Source: Herminiimonas sp. (GTDB lineage Bacteria; Pseudomonadota; Gammaproteobacteria; Burkholderiales; Burkholderiaceae). Taken from it: a DNA stretch of 64,000 nucleotides. Positions 47,298 to 58,400 of this stretch are shown here, piece by piece. The notes beneath the pieces were generated by a model. It searched no databases, was not told the origin of the DNA, and saw only the letters and a list, made by a program, of their open reading frames with translations. Location: the NCBI RefSeq assembly GCF_030655415.1, contig NZ_JAURVN010000004.1, positions 124,001 through 188,000 on the forward strand, written 5' to 3'. Made by a program: the position numbers and the translations under genes. Within the stretch, counting starts at the first letter, position 1. Every line of letters starts with the position of its first letter.

Positions 47298-48368
47298 TCA
47301 AGCCAGCGCTTTGACGACTGCGTCGCCCATTTGCGTTGTGCCGACCTTGGTCGTGCCGGCTTCGTAAATATCAACCGTGCGCAAACCTTGTTTCAGCACC
47401 GATTTAACAGCCGCTTCAATACGGTCAGCTTGTTCAGTCTTGGCCAGCGAATAACGCAACATCATCGCCAGCGACAGAATTTGCGCCAATGGATTAGCGA
47501 TATCTTTGCCTGCGATGTCAGGAGCCGAACCGTGTGATGGCTCGTACAAGCCTTTGTTATTCGCATCCAGCGAAGCCGATGGCAACATGCCGATCGAACC
47601 GGTCAGCATTGCGGCTGCATCGGACAAAATGTCGCCGAACATATTACCGGTCACCACAACGTCGAATTCTTTAGGCGCGCGCACCAATTGCATTGCTGCG
47701 TTATCGACATACATGTGATCGAGTTTGACGTCTTTGTATTCCTTGTGCACGTCGGTCACAACGTCGCGCCAGAACTGGAATGTTTCCAGTACGTTGGCCT
47801 TATCAACGCTGGTCAAACGCTTGCTGCGTTTTTGCGCAGCCTGGAATGCGACGTGCGCAATGCGGCGAATTTCTGGTTCGCTGTAACGCATGGTGTCGAA
47901 ACCTTCACGCGAGCCTTTGAACGGACCGTCTGGTGCTTCGCGCATGCCGCGTGGTTGACCGAAGTAAATATCGCCTGTCAATTCGCGCACGATCATGATG
48001 TCCAGACCGGAAACGATTTCCGGTTTCAACGATGAGGCGCCAGCCAGTTCTGGATACAGAATCGCAGGACGGAAGTTGGCAAACAAACCCAAATGCTTGC
48101 GCAGACCGAGAATCGCTTGCTCAGGACGCAACGAGCGTTCCAGTGTGTCGTACTTGAAGTCGCCAACTGCGCCGAACAAAATAGCGTTCGCTTCTTTCGC
48201 AACTTTCAAGGTCGATTCCGGCAAAGGATGACCTTGTTCTGCGTAGGCCGCGCCGCCAACTGGCACGGTTTCGGTTTCAAACTTTTCACCCAAGGCGTTC
48301 ATTACCTTGACTGCTTGATTCATGATCTCTGGACCAATGCCGTCGCCCGGCAGAATTGCAATTTTCAT
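47298..48368 (-). CDS. leuB: 3-isopropylmalate dehydrogenase
   Basis: A 356-residue NAD-dependent decarboxylating dehydrogenase, third step of leucine synthesis. [16 protein letters not shown] is the family start. [17 protein letters not shown] and the metal site in [17 protein letters not shown] follow. [16 protein letters not shown] is the NAD-binding segment. It lies 95 bp after leuD, with a short hairpin between them. Confidence 0.97.
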   Translation of the reverse strand: MKIAILPGDGIGPEIMNQAVKVMNALGEKFETETVPVGGAAYAEQGHPLPESTLKVAKEANAILFGAVGDFKYDTLERSLRPEQAILGLRKHLGLFANFRPAILYPELAGASSLKPEIVSGLDIMIVRELTGDIYFGQPRGMREAPDGPFKGSREGFDTMRYSEPEIRRIAHVAFQAAQKRSKRLTSVDKANVLETFQFWRDVVTDVHKEYKDVKLDHMYVDNAAMQLVRAPKEFDVVVTGNMFGDILSDAAAMLTGSIGMLPSASLDANNKGLYEPSHGSAPDIAGKDIANPLAQILSLAMMLRYSLAKTEQADRIEAAVKSVLKQGLRTVDIYEAGTTKVGTTQMGDAVVKALA

Positions 48369-48407
48369 TTGATAACTTCAGTAAGATTTAAAAAAGGATA
48401 AAAGCGC

Positions 48408-48426
48408 GCGGCTACCAATCAGCCGC
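48408..48426 (-). other. Small hairpin between leuD and leuB
   Basis: GCGGCT and AGCCGC pair around a 7-base loop. On the minus strand a broken T-tract (TTTTATCCTTTTTT) follows after four bases, so it could act as a weak attenuator. Confidence 0.35.
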
Positions 48427-48462
48427 AACAAATCGCAAGCAGCTAGCCTGCAATTCGTGTCG

Positions 48463-49110
48463 TTAAATAGTGTTCGACAACCAAGGTTGTTCAGCAAGAT
48501 GACGCTCTTCATACTCGCGTATCTTGTCGGACTTTTGCAAAGTCAGGCCGATATCGTCAAAGCCGTTCAGCAAACAGTATTTGCGGAATGCATCAATGTC
48601 GAATGGATAGACAACGCTGCCATTACTGGTGCCGATGATTTGTTTTTCCAGATCGATTACCAAATGATAGCCAGGGAAGGCCTTGACCTCATTGAACAGA
48701 TGATCGATTTGCAATTCAGTCAGCGCAACTGGCAACAAGCCGTTCTTGTAGCAGTTGTTGAAGAAGATATCCGCAAAGCTGGGCGCAACAATCGCGCGGA
48801 AGCCATACTGACTCAAGGCCCACGGCGCATGTTCGCGCGAGGAGCCGCAACCGAAATTTTTGCGTGCCAATAAAATTTGCGCACCTTGATAGCGCGGTTG
48901 ATTCAAAATGAAATCGGGATTCAGCGGACGAGTTGAATTGTCCTTGCCCGGCTCGCCTTGATCCAGATAGCGCCATTCATCGAACAAGTTCGGACCGAAA
49001 CCGGTACGTTGTATCGATTTCAAGAATTGCTTTGGAATGATGGCGTCGGTATCGACATTTGCACGATCCAGCGGTGCAACCAAACCATCAAGAATATTAA
49101 ATTTTTCCAT
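48463..49110 (-). CDS. leuD: 3-isopropylmalate dehydratase small subunit
   Basis: A 215-residue swivel subunit of isopropylmalate isomerase. [24 protein letters not shown] is the family start, and [16 protein letters not shown] carries the substrate-binding Ser/Arg. The frame extends to 49197, but 49110 matches the family start. It lies downstream of leuC, with the entericidin-type gene and a strong hairpin between the two. Confidence 0.96.
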   Translation of the reverse strand: MEKFNILDGLVAPLDRANVDTDAIIPKQFLKSIQRTGFGPNLFDEWRYLDQGEPGKDNSTRPLNPDFILNQPRYQGAQILLARKNFGCGSSREHAPWALSQYGFRAIVAPSFADIFFNNCYKNGLLPVALTELQIDHLFNEVKAFPGYHLVIDLEKQIIGTSNGSVVYPFDIDAFRKYCLLNGFDDIGLTLQKSDKIREYEERHLAEQPWLSNTI

Positions 49111-49211
49111 AGTGCCCAACTGTTGATGCGTATCGACGACGATGTCGCCAGTAATTTTGAATATCGATGCCAGACAACTAGTTTCTACTTCAAGCAACTT
49201 CTTTGTTTTCG

Positions 49212-49243
49212 CGATGCGCTGAAATCATTCAGCGCATCGCGGC
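49212..49243 (-). other. Strong intercistronic hairpin upstream of leuD
   Basis: A perfect 14-bp stem CGCGATGCGCTGAA / TTCAGCGCATCGCG with a 4-base loop, between the entericidin-type gene and leuD. No T-run follows on either strand. It is more likely an mRNA stability or processing element than a terminator. Confidence 0.6.
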
Positions 49244-49262
49244 AAACTAACTTGTTCGCAGA

Positions 49263-49379
49263 TTATTTACCCTGGATTTTATCGCCTACATGTTCGACAT
49301 CCTTGCCGAAACCATGAACGGTATTGCAACCAGCCAGCAACCAAGCCGAAGCGATCAATAGAGCAGCGATTTTTTTCAT
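49263..49379 (-). CDS. Entericidin A/B-family small lipoprotein
   Basis: A 38-residue peptide, MKKIAALLIASAWLLAGC then NTVHGFGKDVEHVGDKIQGK. The lipobox LAGC puts the acylated Cys at residue 18, leaving a mature peptide of about 21 residues. The NTVxGxGKDVExxGxKI pattern is that of EcnA/EcnB, the antidote and toxin lipoproteins of E. coli. An AAGGAG ribosome-binding site precedes the ATG. It lies 21 bp after the leuC stop and before leuD, so it should be co-transcribed with the leu genes. No second ecn copy is adjacent, so antidote and toxin roles cannot be assigned. Confidence 0.85.
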   Translation of the reverse strand: MKKIAALLIASAWLLAGCNTVHGFGKDVEHVGDKIQGK

Positions 49380-49400
49380 TTTTCTCTCCTTGAATTTTAT

Positions 49401-50801
49401 TTACAGCGAACGTACATCAACAAAATGGCCTTCAATACCGGCAGCGGCAGCCATCGCAGGGCTGACCAAATGCGTACGACCGCCTGCACCCTGACGTCCT
49501 TCGAAGTTACGATTCGAAGTCGACGCGCAACGCTCACCTGGCTCCAAGCGATCGGCGTTCATCGCCAAACACATAGAGCAACCTGGCTCACGCCATTCAA
49601 AACCAGCGGCTTTGAAAATCTTGTCGAGGCCTTCGCGCTCGGCCTGCTCTTTGACCAAGCCGGAACCTGGCACAACCATCGCCAATTTCACGTTCGATGC
49701 ACGATGCTTGCCGCGTACTACAGCCGCGGCCGCGCGCAAATCTTCAATCCGTGAGTTGGTGCACGAACCGATGAACACTTTGTCGATACGAATATCGGTA
49801 ATCGGCGTATTCGGTTTCAAGCCCATGTAGACCAGCGCTTTTTCCATACCGTCACGTTTGGTTGGATCTTTTTCTTTATCCGGATCAGGTACGCGACCAT
49901 CAACCGACACCACCATCTCAGGCGACGTGCCCCAACTGACTTGCGGTTTGATCTCAGCGGCATTCAAAGTCACAACCAAATCAAATTTGGCGCCGACGTC
50001 CGAATGCAAGGTGCGCCAGTATTCAACCGCGCGGTCCCAATGTGGGCCGACTGGTGAAAATGGGCGACCTTTAACGTAGTTAATTGTAGTTTCATCGACG
50101 CCAACCATACCGGCGCGTGCGCCGGCTTCGATCGCCATATTGCAGATGGTCATACGACCTTCCATCGACAGCGAACGTATCGTCGAGCCGGCAAATTCGA
50201 TCGCGTAACCGGTACCGCCAGCGGTGCCGATTTTTCCGATGATGGCCAATACGATGTCTTTGGCAGTCACGCCGGCTGGTAATGCGCCGTCGACCTGTAC
50301 CAACATCGCTTTGGATTTTTGCGCCAACAAGGTTTGGGTCGCGAGTACGTGCTCAACTTCGGAAGTACCGATGCCATGTGCCAATGCACCAAACGCGCCA
50401 TGCGTAGACGTATGGGAATCACCGCATACCACCGTCATGCCAGGCAAGGTTGCGCCCTGCTCAGGTCCGATTACGTGCACGATGCCTTGACGTTTGTCGC
50501 GCATGCTGAAATAGGTCAAACCGTATTCGTGGGCATTGCCGTCCAGCGTTTCCACTTGCAGGCGCGATGTTGGATCTGCGATGCCTTGCGAGCGGTCTGT
50601 GGTCGGCACATTGTGATCGGCCACCATAAGATTGGCAGAGACGCGCCATGGGCGACGACCAGCCAGTTTCAAGCCTTCGAAAGCCTGAGGGCTGGTGACT
50701 TCATGTAACAGATGACGATCAATGTAGAGCACGGTTGTGCCATCGTCGCCGGTTTCGACAACGTGAGATTGCCAGAGTTTATCGTAGAGCGTTTGAGCCA
50801 T
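49401..50801 (-). CDS. leuC: 3-isopropylmalate dehydratase large subunit
   Basis: A 466-residue aconitase-family subunit. It binds a 4Fe-4S cluster through [13 protein letters not shown] and [37 protein letters not shown] is the active-site region. It works with LeuD. I use the ATG at 50801 ([10 protein letters not shown]); four codons upstream is another in-frame ATG (50813). The M48 protease gene lies about 180 bp upstream in the same direction, with a separate hairpin (50893-50912) in the gap. Confidence 0.96.
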   Translation of the reverse strand: MAQTLYDKLWQSHVVETGDDGTTVLYIDRHLLHEVTSPQAFEGLKLAGRRPWRVSANLMVADHNVPTTDRSQGIADPTSRLQVETLDGNAHEYGLTYFSMRDKRQGIVHVIGPEQGATLPGMTVVCGDSHTSTHGAFGALAHGIGTSEVEHVLATQTLLAQKSKAMLVQVDGALPAGVTAKDIVLAIIGKIGTAGGTGYAIEFAGSTIRSLSMEGRMTICNMAIEAGARAGMVGVDETTINYVKGRPFSPVGPHWDRAVEYWRTLHSDVGAKFDLVVTLNAAEIKPQVSWGTSPEMVVSVDGRVPDPDKEKDPTKRDGMEKALVYMGLKPNTPITDIRIDKVFIGSCTNSRIEDLRAAAAVVRGKHRASNVKLAMVVPGSGLVKEQAEREGLDKIFKAAGFEWREPGCSMCLAMNADRLEPGERCASTSNRNFEGRQGAGGRTHLVSPAMAAAAGIEGHFVDVRSL

Positions 50802-50892
50802 ATTCGTGTGCAAAAGTAAGTCAATGGTGACTAAATAATCAGCCTTAGATTATGCCATATTTAGCGCGTCTCCATTGCAGGAAACGGCTGCA

Positions 50893-50912
50893 GGCACGCA
50901 GGAAAGCGTGCC
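50893..50912 (-). other. Hairpin between the M48 protease gene and leuC
   Basis: GGCACGC / GCGTGCC with a 6-base loop, perfect. There is no T-run on the minus strand, so termination is doubtful. It lies about 65 bp past the protease stop. Confidence 0.35.
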
Positions 50913-50977
50913 GCACTTACAACATGAGGGTGTTTACCTTTAAAGCAATGCCCTGCTGCTGCAGTCTATTTACGACT

Positions 50978-51805
50978 CTATTTTTTGGCTTGTAGATAAA
51001 GTGGCATCACGCGTTGCGCGTAAACCGTCAAGTCAGCGCTGCGATCCGAACTGGATGGATGGGTAGACAGAAATGTCGGTGGCGCGCTGCCGCCGACCTG
51101 CCCCATTTTTTGCCATAGCGTGATTGCTGCGCGTGGGTCATAACCGGCACGCGCCGCCAATTCCACGCCGATACGATCCGCTTCTCTTTCGTGCTCGCGC
51201 GAATTCGGCAAGCCAATTACACCCATATACGCGTATTCAGCACCTTGCTGGCCCAGACTGCCGACGCCCAACAACGCAGAGCCGATAGAAATCAAGCTAC
51301 CCGCAACCATTTGCTCAGACGCACGTTCACGTGCATGTTCGCGCAAGGCGTGCGAAATTTCATGGCCGATGACTGCGGCCAGCTCGTCGTCAGTTACTTT
51401 GAGCTTTTCGATCAAGCCGCTATAAACAGCAATCTTCCCGCCTGGCATACACCACGCGTTGACTTCAGCCGAAGTCAGGACGTTGACTTCCCACTGCCAT
51501 GTTTTTGCATCCGGACGGAAGGCTGGTGTTTGCGCAATCAGACGATTCGAAATCGCCCGCACGCGAGCAACTTGCGCAGCGTCACGATTGAGATTGTTTT
51601 TCTTCTTTTCTTCCGCGATCAATTCACCGTATTGCTTGGATGCGGTTTGATCCAGCTGCTGCGCCGACACTGACATTCTCTGCGAGCGATCAACGCCAAC
51701 CGTTCCGCCTTGTGTGGTTTGTACGGTTTCGCAGGCGGACAAAGTCAGCACCGAGAAAACCAGAATAGTAGACGCGCGAATAGAATGCGATTTAACGAGT
51801 TTCAC
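50978..51805 (-). CDS. M48-family metalloprotease lipoprotein
   Basis: 275 residues, GTG start with AAGGAG five bases upstream. The signal peptide ends in the lipobox LSAC (Cys near residue 25). The M48 catalytic zinc motif is AVIGHEISHALREHARE, and the third ligand is the Glu in REHEREADRIGVELAARAGYDP. This matches LoiP/YcaL/BepA-like envelope proteases that deal with misfolded outer-membrane proteins. There is no TPR domain, so it is closer to LoiP than to BepA. It lies between aroC and leuC. Confidence 0.88.
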   Translation of the reverse strand: MKLVKSHSIRASTILVFSVLTLSACETVQTTQGGTVGVDRSQRMSVSAQQLDQTASKQYGELIAEEKKKNNLNRDAAQVARVRAISNRLIAQTPAFRPDAKTWQWEVNVLTSAEVNAWCMPGGKIAVYSGLIEKLKVTDDELAAVIGHEISHALREHARERASEQMVAGSLISIGSALLGVGSLGQQGAEYAYMGVIGLPNSREHEREADRIGVELAARAGYDPRAAITLWQKMGQVGGSAPPTFLSTHPSSSDRSADLTVYAQRVMPLYLQAKK

Positions 51806-51857
51806 TCGAGCTCCTTATAGCAAATCAGAAAAATACTGCGGCTACTGTGGCTAATAC

Positions 51858-52958
51858 TCAGCCCGCACTAGCGGGAATCTGTGGCGTGCTCACTTTGACG
51901 TCGCCACATTGCGCGCGATGACGCAAGGCATGATCCATCAGCACCAATGCCAGCATGGCTTCGGCAATCGGCGTAGCGCGAATGCCGACGCAAGGGTCGT
52001 GACGACCCAAGGTTTCGACCATGATCGGATTACCGGCTTTATCGATTGAATGACGCGCGGTGCGAATACTGGATGTTGGTTTAATCGCAATCGATGCAGT
52101 GATATTTTGCCCGGTTGAAATGCCACCCAGTACGCCGCCCGCGTTATTGCTGGCGAAACCGTCAGGCGTTAACTCATCGCCATGCTCCGTACCTTTTTGC
52201 GAGACTGATTTAAAGCCAGCACCTATCTCTACGCCTTTGACCGCATTGATACCCATCAATGCGTAAGCAATTTCCGCATCCAGCTTGTCGTAAATCGGTT
52301 CGCCTAATCCAATCGGCACGTTCTCGGCAACGACATTGATGCGCGCACCGCAAGAATCGCCGTTCTTGCGCAAGTCATCCATATACGATTCCAGTTGCGG
52401 AAGTATCGTGGCGTTGGCAGAGAAGAATGGATTTTCAGGAACGTGCGACCAATCTTCGAACGGAATTTCAATCTCGCCCAACTGGCTCATGCAACCTTTG
52501 AAGGTGGTGCCGTATTGTTCCAGCAACCACTTTTTCGCAATCGCTGCCGCACCGACGACTGGCGCGGTCAGACGAGCGGAGGAGCGACCGCCACCACGCG
52601 GATCGCGGATGCCGTATTTGTGCCAATACGTGTAATCAGCATGACCAGGACGGAAGGTTTCGGTAATGTTACCGTAATCCTTGCTGCGCTGATCTTCGTT
52701 GCGAATCAGCAATGCGATCGGCGTGCCGGTGGTCTTGCCTTCGAACACGCCGGACAGGATTTCGACCGTATCGGATTCTTGACGCTGAGTAACATGACGC
52801 GAGGTGCCCGGCTTGCGGCGGTCCAAATCGAATTGAATGTCGGCTTCTGACAACACCATGCCAGGTGGACAACCATCGATTACGCAACCGATTGCGGGGC
52901 CATGGGATTCACCAAAAGTGGTGACTGTAAAGAGTGTGCCAAATGTATTGCCGGACAT
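51858..52958 (-). CDS. aroC: Chorismate synthase
   Basis: A 366-residue FMNH2-dependent lyase, last step of the shikimate pathway. It starts [20 protein letters not shown], with [11 protein letters not shown] and [16 protein letters not shown] next. [23 protein letters not shown] and [21 protein letters not shown] segments follow, and [16 protein letters not shown] is near the end. It lies 52 bp upstream of the M48 protease gene. The divergent gap to the response-regulator gene (143 bp) holds both promoters. Confidence 0.96.
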   Translation of the reverse strand: MSGNTFGTLFTVTTFGESHGPAIGCVIDGCPPGMVLSEADIQFDLDRRKPGTSRHVTQRQESDTVEILSGVFEGKTTGTPIALLIRNEDQRSKDYGNITETFRPGHADYTYWHKYGIRDPRGGGRSSARLTAPVVGAAAIAKKWLLEQYGTTFKGCMSQLGEIEIPFEDWSHVPENPFFSANATILPQLESYMDDLRKNGDSCGARINVVAENVPIGLGEPIYDKLDAEIAYALMGINAVKGVEIGAGFKSVSQKGTEHGDELTPDGFASNNAGGVLGGISTGQNITASIAIKPTSSIRTARHSIDKAGNPIMVETLGRHDPCVGIRATPIAEAMLALVLMDHALRHRAQCGDVKVSTPQIPASAG

Positions 52959-53101
52959 GATGATGAATGATCAATTGAATAAAGCATCATTCTACCAGTG
53001 CATAGAAAACAAATACTTCAAGAAAAATCATTGCCGAATGTTAAATCGATGTGCAATATACGATCTCCAAACCAGAACAATCAAATCCCGGAGAAGGCAA
53101 C

Positions 53102-55345
53102 ATGAGCAAGTCGGTCAGCCATAGCGAGGATGACCTTGTATTTCTGGATGAAGCTGTAATGCTATCCGAGAACAATACCCTGAGTGCTAGCAAGGACGTT
53201 TGGCAGGTCATGATCATCGACGATGATGCAGACGTCCATTCAGCAACAACCTTTGCCCTCAGTAACGTTGAAATACAAAATCGACCGCTATCATTCCTGC
53301 ACGCCTACTCTGCGCAGCAAGCGCGTGACATTCTGGCGAACGAACCCGACGTTGCGGTTATTTTGCTGGACGTTGTCATGGAACAGCAGGATGAAGGCCT
53401 GCAACTGGTGCATTACATCCGCGATGTTTTGCATAGAGCTGAAGTGCGCATCATCCTGCGCACCGGCCAGCCGGGCTATGCACCGGAAATCGACGCGATC
53501 CAGCAATTCGACATCAATGATTACAAGACCAAATCCGAGCTGACCCGTATCAAGTTGTATACGGTAGTCACAGCCGCGATTCGCTCTTACGAACAAATCT
53601 GCACGATCAATTCAAGCAGCCGCGGTCTGGATATGATCCTGCGCGCAAGTACCGAATTGATGGCATTGCAAACTCTGGAAGAATTTACAACTGGCGTTCT
53701 GCAACAAATCGCCCGCCTGCTGGATGTGCCGCCTAGTGGCATTTTTTGCGTGCGCGAAACGCTGCAAAATCAGGAAACCGAATTATTCGTGGTTGCCGCC
53801 ACAGGCAAATATCAGAATCTGCTGAATCATCCGGTATCTTCATTTGAAGATGAGCAAATCGGCTGCACCTTGCGTCGCGCACTAAGCGAACGCCGCAATG
53901 TTTATGGTCGTGAATTTACCGCCCTGCACTTTAGTGGCAACGCCTCCAACGATTTTGCTGCCTTTTTCCGCACCGATAGACCGCTGAACGAAATTGACCT
54001 GCGATTACTGGAAGTTTTTTGCAGCAATATTTCAGTTGGCCTCGCCAACATCATGCTGGTCACAAGTCTGCACAATTCCGCTTTCTACGATTCGCTGACT
54101 AAACTACCGAATCGCACCCGCCTCAAAGAAATCATTGACGACAATCTGGCATCAACCACAGATAAGCCAACCACATTGGCGCTGATCGACATCGATCACT
54201 TTGCCGAAACCAACGATACGCTAGGCCATCAATTCGGCGATCTCTTGTTGCTATCCGTGGCATCGCGCCTGCAATCGCGGTTAGGCGACAGGCTGGTGGT
54301 AGCGCGCGTCGGTGGCGATACCTTTGGTGTATTGGGCGATGACATACAAGTAAATCCAGCCGCAGTATTGGCGCAATTTGAACGACCGTTCAGTATTGAT
54401 GGCCAGGACGTACAGCTCTCCGCAACGGTAGGATTGGTACGCCTTTCAGAGCACGATGGCCGCGGCGTCGAAGCCTTGAAAAATGCACATATTGCATTGA
54501 AACGCGCCAAGCTGCAGCAGCGCACCGGCTATCTTTATTTCTCACGCAGCATGGGTATAGATATACGCGAACGCGTGAACATGATGCATGCACTGCGTGC
54601 GGCGTTTGAGGAAAGACGCTTGTTCGTCGTCTATCAACCGCAGATCGATATGGTCACGCGCGCACCGGTTGGCGCGGAAGCATTGCTGCGCTGGCAGGCT
54701 GAAGATAAAACGATGATTTCACCAAATCGCTTTATCCCGATCGCAGAATATTCCGGCCTGATCATTGAGCTTGGCGAATGGGTATTACGTCAAGCTTGCC
54801 AAGAGCTGGTGCGTATTCAACGGCTGGGCTTCACGGACTTCATGATGTCGGTCAATGTGTCGCAAGTTCAATTCCGTCATCCGCACTTCCTCAGCATGTT
54901 GCGCAAGGCACTGGAAGACACCAACGCTCCGCCACACTGCATCGAACTTGAAATCACCGAATCGATGGCGATGGAAGAGCCGGATGCGCTGATTAAATTG
55001 CTCGATCAAATTACAGAAACCGGCGTCAGCATCGCGATTGATGATTTCGGCACAGGCTTCTCATCACTCAGCCATTTGCAAAAATTGAACGTCGATCGCC
55101 TCAAAATCGACAGAGCCTTCGTTACCGAAATTACCGACTCTTCCCGTGGTAGCAGCATCGCGGAAATGATCATTCAGTTAGGCCGCAATCTTGAACTGGA
55201 TGTCATCGCAGAAGGCGTTGAAGACGAACGGCAAGCAAAAATTCTGACCGAACTCGGATGCCCTTATGGTCAAGGCTATTTATTTGCAAAACCATTGAAC
55301 TCGGATGTGCTGCACGACTGGTTACGTACGCATAAAAAGAACTAA
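53102..55345 (+). CDS. Response regulator with DUF3369-like, degenerate GGDEF and EAL domains
   Basis: 747 residues from the ATG at 53102 (GGAGAAGG six bases upstream; the frame opens at 53051). The receiver domain has the acidic pocket IIDDDAD (D40-D42), phosphoacceptor D90 (ILLDVVME), T121 and K144. A GAF-like DUF3369 region spans about 165-320. The GGDEF motif reads GGDTF at 404-408, so cyclase activity is unlikely. The EAL domain is complete: EALLR (526-530), VNVSQ, EITES, IDDFGTG, KIDR and AEGVE. It is predicted to be a phosphorylation-controlled c-di-GMP phosphodiesterase. The histidine kinase 115 bp downstream is the probable partner. Confidence 0.9.
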   Translation: MSKSVSHSEDDLVFLDEAVMLSENNTLSASKDVWQVMIIDDDADVHSATTFALSNVEIQNRPLSFLHAYSAQQARDILANEPDVAVILLDVVMEQQDEGLQLVHYIRDVLHRAEVRIILRTGQPGYAPEIDAIQQFDINDYKTKSELTRIKLYTVVTAAIRSYEQICTINSSSRGLDMILRASTELMALQTLEEFTTGVLQQIARLLDVPPSGIFCVRETLQNQETELFVVAATGKYQNLLNHPVSSFEDEQIGCTLRRALSERRNVYGREFTALHFSGNASNDFAAFFRTDRPLNEIDLRLLEVFCSNISVGLANIMLVTSLHNSAFYDSLTKLPNRTRLKEIIDDNLASTTDKPTTLALIDIDHFAETNDTLGHQFGDLLLLSVASRLQSRLGDRLVVARVGGDTFGVLGDDIQVNPAAVLAQFERPFSIDGQDVQLSATVGLVRLSEHDGRGVEALKNAHIALKRAKLQQRTGYLYFSRSMGIDIRERVNMMHALRAAFEERRLFVVYQPQIDMVTRAPVGAEALLRWQAEDKTMISPNRFIPIAEYSGLIIELGEWVLRQACQELVRIQRLGFTDFMMSVNVSQVQFRHPHFLSMLRKALEDTNAPPHCIELEITESMAMEEPDALIKLLDQITETGVSIAIDDFGTGFSSLSHLQKLNVDRLKIDRAFVTEITDSSRGSSIAEMIIQLGRNLELDVIAEGVEDERQAKILTELGCPYGQGYLFAKPLNSDVLHDWLRTHKKN

Positions 55346-55459
55346 TAAAAATATGCCGTTTTAATCTGTAGCTTTAAATTTTGACTTCGCACTACAAATA
55401 CCAACAACATTAGTAACAACGTTTTCTTATCGCATAGTCTCTGCCTCTAAACGGACGAC

Positions 55460-58400
55460 ATGAAAAAAAGCGTACTTACTCTGCGACGTTCTATCGTGCT
55501 CGCGGTCGCCTTCGGCTTGCTCGTGCCAGCCATTGCTATTAATGGTTATAGCTGGTTCAAAACCTACGATACCGAAGTCAATAAAAGCACAGTCAAACTC
55601 GCCGAAGAAAACGCCCTGGCCTTGGCCGATGTCATGAGCGAAGCCGTATGGAATCTCAAATACGATGAAGCTTCCGCGTTGGCCGATGCTGCGATGTGGC
55701 GCAATGACGATATCGTCCGCATTGAAGTCCGCGACAACAAACGCACGGTGTTTGTCAGCAACCAACGACGCAAGCGCCCTGGCGGCTATATAGCTACCAC
55801 AGAAGCCAATATTTATTATCGTGGCCAGGTTGCCGGCTCGCTCAAACTAGAGGTTGGCGGTGCACGCCTGCAGAAAATCATGACCGACAATCTGTTGCAA
55901 CAGTTGTGGTCACTGACATTCCAAATCGCTTTATCGATTCTGTTGATCCTGCTCTTTTTCGAACGTCGCTTGATACGTCCATTACTACGCTTGAATACGG
56001 ACACGCAACAGCTATCAGTCGGCCAGTTGGATCATGCAATCGAAACCAAACGTCACGATGAAATCGGTTTGCTATCTCAGCAACTAGAAACCATACGCAA
56101 ACGCCTGCGAGAAATTTTTGGCGACAATAAAAATAGTAATGAAATCAATCCGCAAGAACGCATTCAACTGGAGCTGCACGAACGCGAAGCGCGTTTCCGC
56201 GTATTGGTGGAACAAAGCCCGATTGCCATCATCGAGTGGGACAAAAAACTGCAAGTTGTCGAATGGAATTCAGCCGCTGAACGAATATTCGGCTATCGCC
56301 GAGATCTCGCGCTCGGACGACATATCCGCTTTCTGGCGCCGCTCGACAAACGCCATCTGATTGAAGACATCGTGCTGCAGTCCAGATCCAATCCGGCGGA
56401 CATACAATCGATACAAGAGAACCTGACTTCCGATGGCCGCATCATCACGTGTGAATGGCGCTACTCGACCATAGACGACGATGACGGCAATGCCGGGCGG
56501 CTCTTGTCAATGGCCGAAGACATTACAGAAAAACGCCACGCGGCCGAAGTACAACGTTTATCCGAAGCAAAGTTTGCCGGCGCCTTCCGCTGCAATCCGG
56601 ATTCAGTTTCCATTGCCCGTCTTTCCGACGGTGCGTTTATCGAAGTCAATCCTGCATTTGAAACCATCCTCGGTTTTAAGCGTGATGAGTGGCTGGGTAA
56701 AAGCGCAATGCAATTGCGCATCTGGGCCTATCCAGAAGAGCGCGTAGAGTTGCTGCGCCAATTGGAAAGCGAAAAGACCGTGCAGGATTTCTCTTGGAGC
56801 ATGCGTAATCGCGCTGGCGAGATCCGTAATTGCCTGATCAATGCCACGCTGTTTTCCGTCGATACCGAGGTCTACGTGATGGCGGTTATTCGCGATGTCA
56901 CGAATCAACGTTTACTCGAAGAGCAAAAGGCAGAAGCAGATCACGCACTGCTACGCCTCGCGCAAGGAACGCGTGATATTGCTGGCGAAACTTTCTTTGA
57001 ATTGCTGGTCAATGATCTGGCATCCGCGCTGCGCACCGACTGCGCCTTCATCAGCTTGTTAGTCCCCGGAGAACCCAAGCGCATGCGTGCACTTGCAGCC
57101 CATTTGCAAGGACGTCTCGTAGACAACTTTGAGTACGCACTGTCCGGCGCACCTTGCGAACGCACACTGGATGGACAAATCTGCGTCTTCGCAAGCGACG
57201 TACAAACACTATTTCCGAAACATAAAATACTACTGGGGCAAAATTGGGATAGTTATGCCGGAGCCGCATTGCACGATGCGAATGGCAACGTCATAGGCGT
57301 GTTGGCGGTAATGCACTCCATGCCTTTGCGTAACCACGATTTGATACGCTCATTGCTGCAGGTATTCAGCGAACGCGCATCGGCCGAGCTGGAACGCAAA
57401 CGTGCAGAAGAAGAATTACGTCTGAGCGAACAACGTTTCGCAACGATTTTCCATTCGACGCCAGTCGCGATGTTTGTCACGCAAATCTGTAACGACAACG
57501 TCATCAAAGACGTCAACAGCGCCTTCGAACAATTATTCCAGCGCTCACGCGAATCCGTGGTTGGACAAAATACCCTGAGCCTGCAGATGTACTGCAATCC
57601 GGATGACCGCAATGCGCTACTGAATGAATTAAAAACAAACAGTGGCCTGCCTCACCTGAACGAAGTCTGGATGTATCGCGGCGATGGCACCAAGATTTTG
57701 ATTCAATTTTCCGGTCATGTATTTTTGCTGGAAGGAGAACAATTCGGCATTCTGGCGTGCCAAGACATCACCGAAAAACGCTTGATCGAAACCGAGATTC
57801 TGGAATTCAATGCAACGCTGGAAGACCGTGTGGTTGAACGTACCGAAGAACTACAGCAAGCCAATCAGGAACTGGAAACCACGCTTGAAGCGTTGAATAT
57901 GGCGCATGAAGAATTGGTGCATAGCGAGAAGCTGGCAGCACTCGGTGCGCTGGTGGCGGGGATTTCGCATGAGCTGAACACACCTATCGGCAACAGCCTG
58001 ATGGTGGCGAGCACACTTAGCGACCAAACCACAAAATTACTCGATCACTATCGCGGCAACCAAGGCATCAAGCGCTCCAGTCTGGAAAGTTACTTTAACG
58101 ATGTCGACAAGGCCAGCGATATTCTGGTGCGCAACCTGCATCGCGCGGCGGATCTGGTGAACAGCTTCAAGCAAGTCGCCATCGATCAAACCAGTTCTCA
58201 AAGACGGACATTCTCTCTGGAAGAAATCACCAGTGAAATTTTATTGACCTTGTGGCCGGTCATACGCAAAACGCCTTTTACTGTCGAACAAAGTATTCCG
58301 AACGACCTGAGCTTTGATAGTTATCCCGGACCGCTCGGTCAGGTTCTAACCAATTTGGTCAACAACGCGCTGTTACATGGCTTTGAAGGCCGAACTCAGG

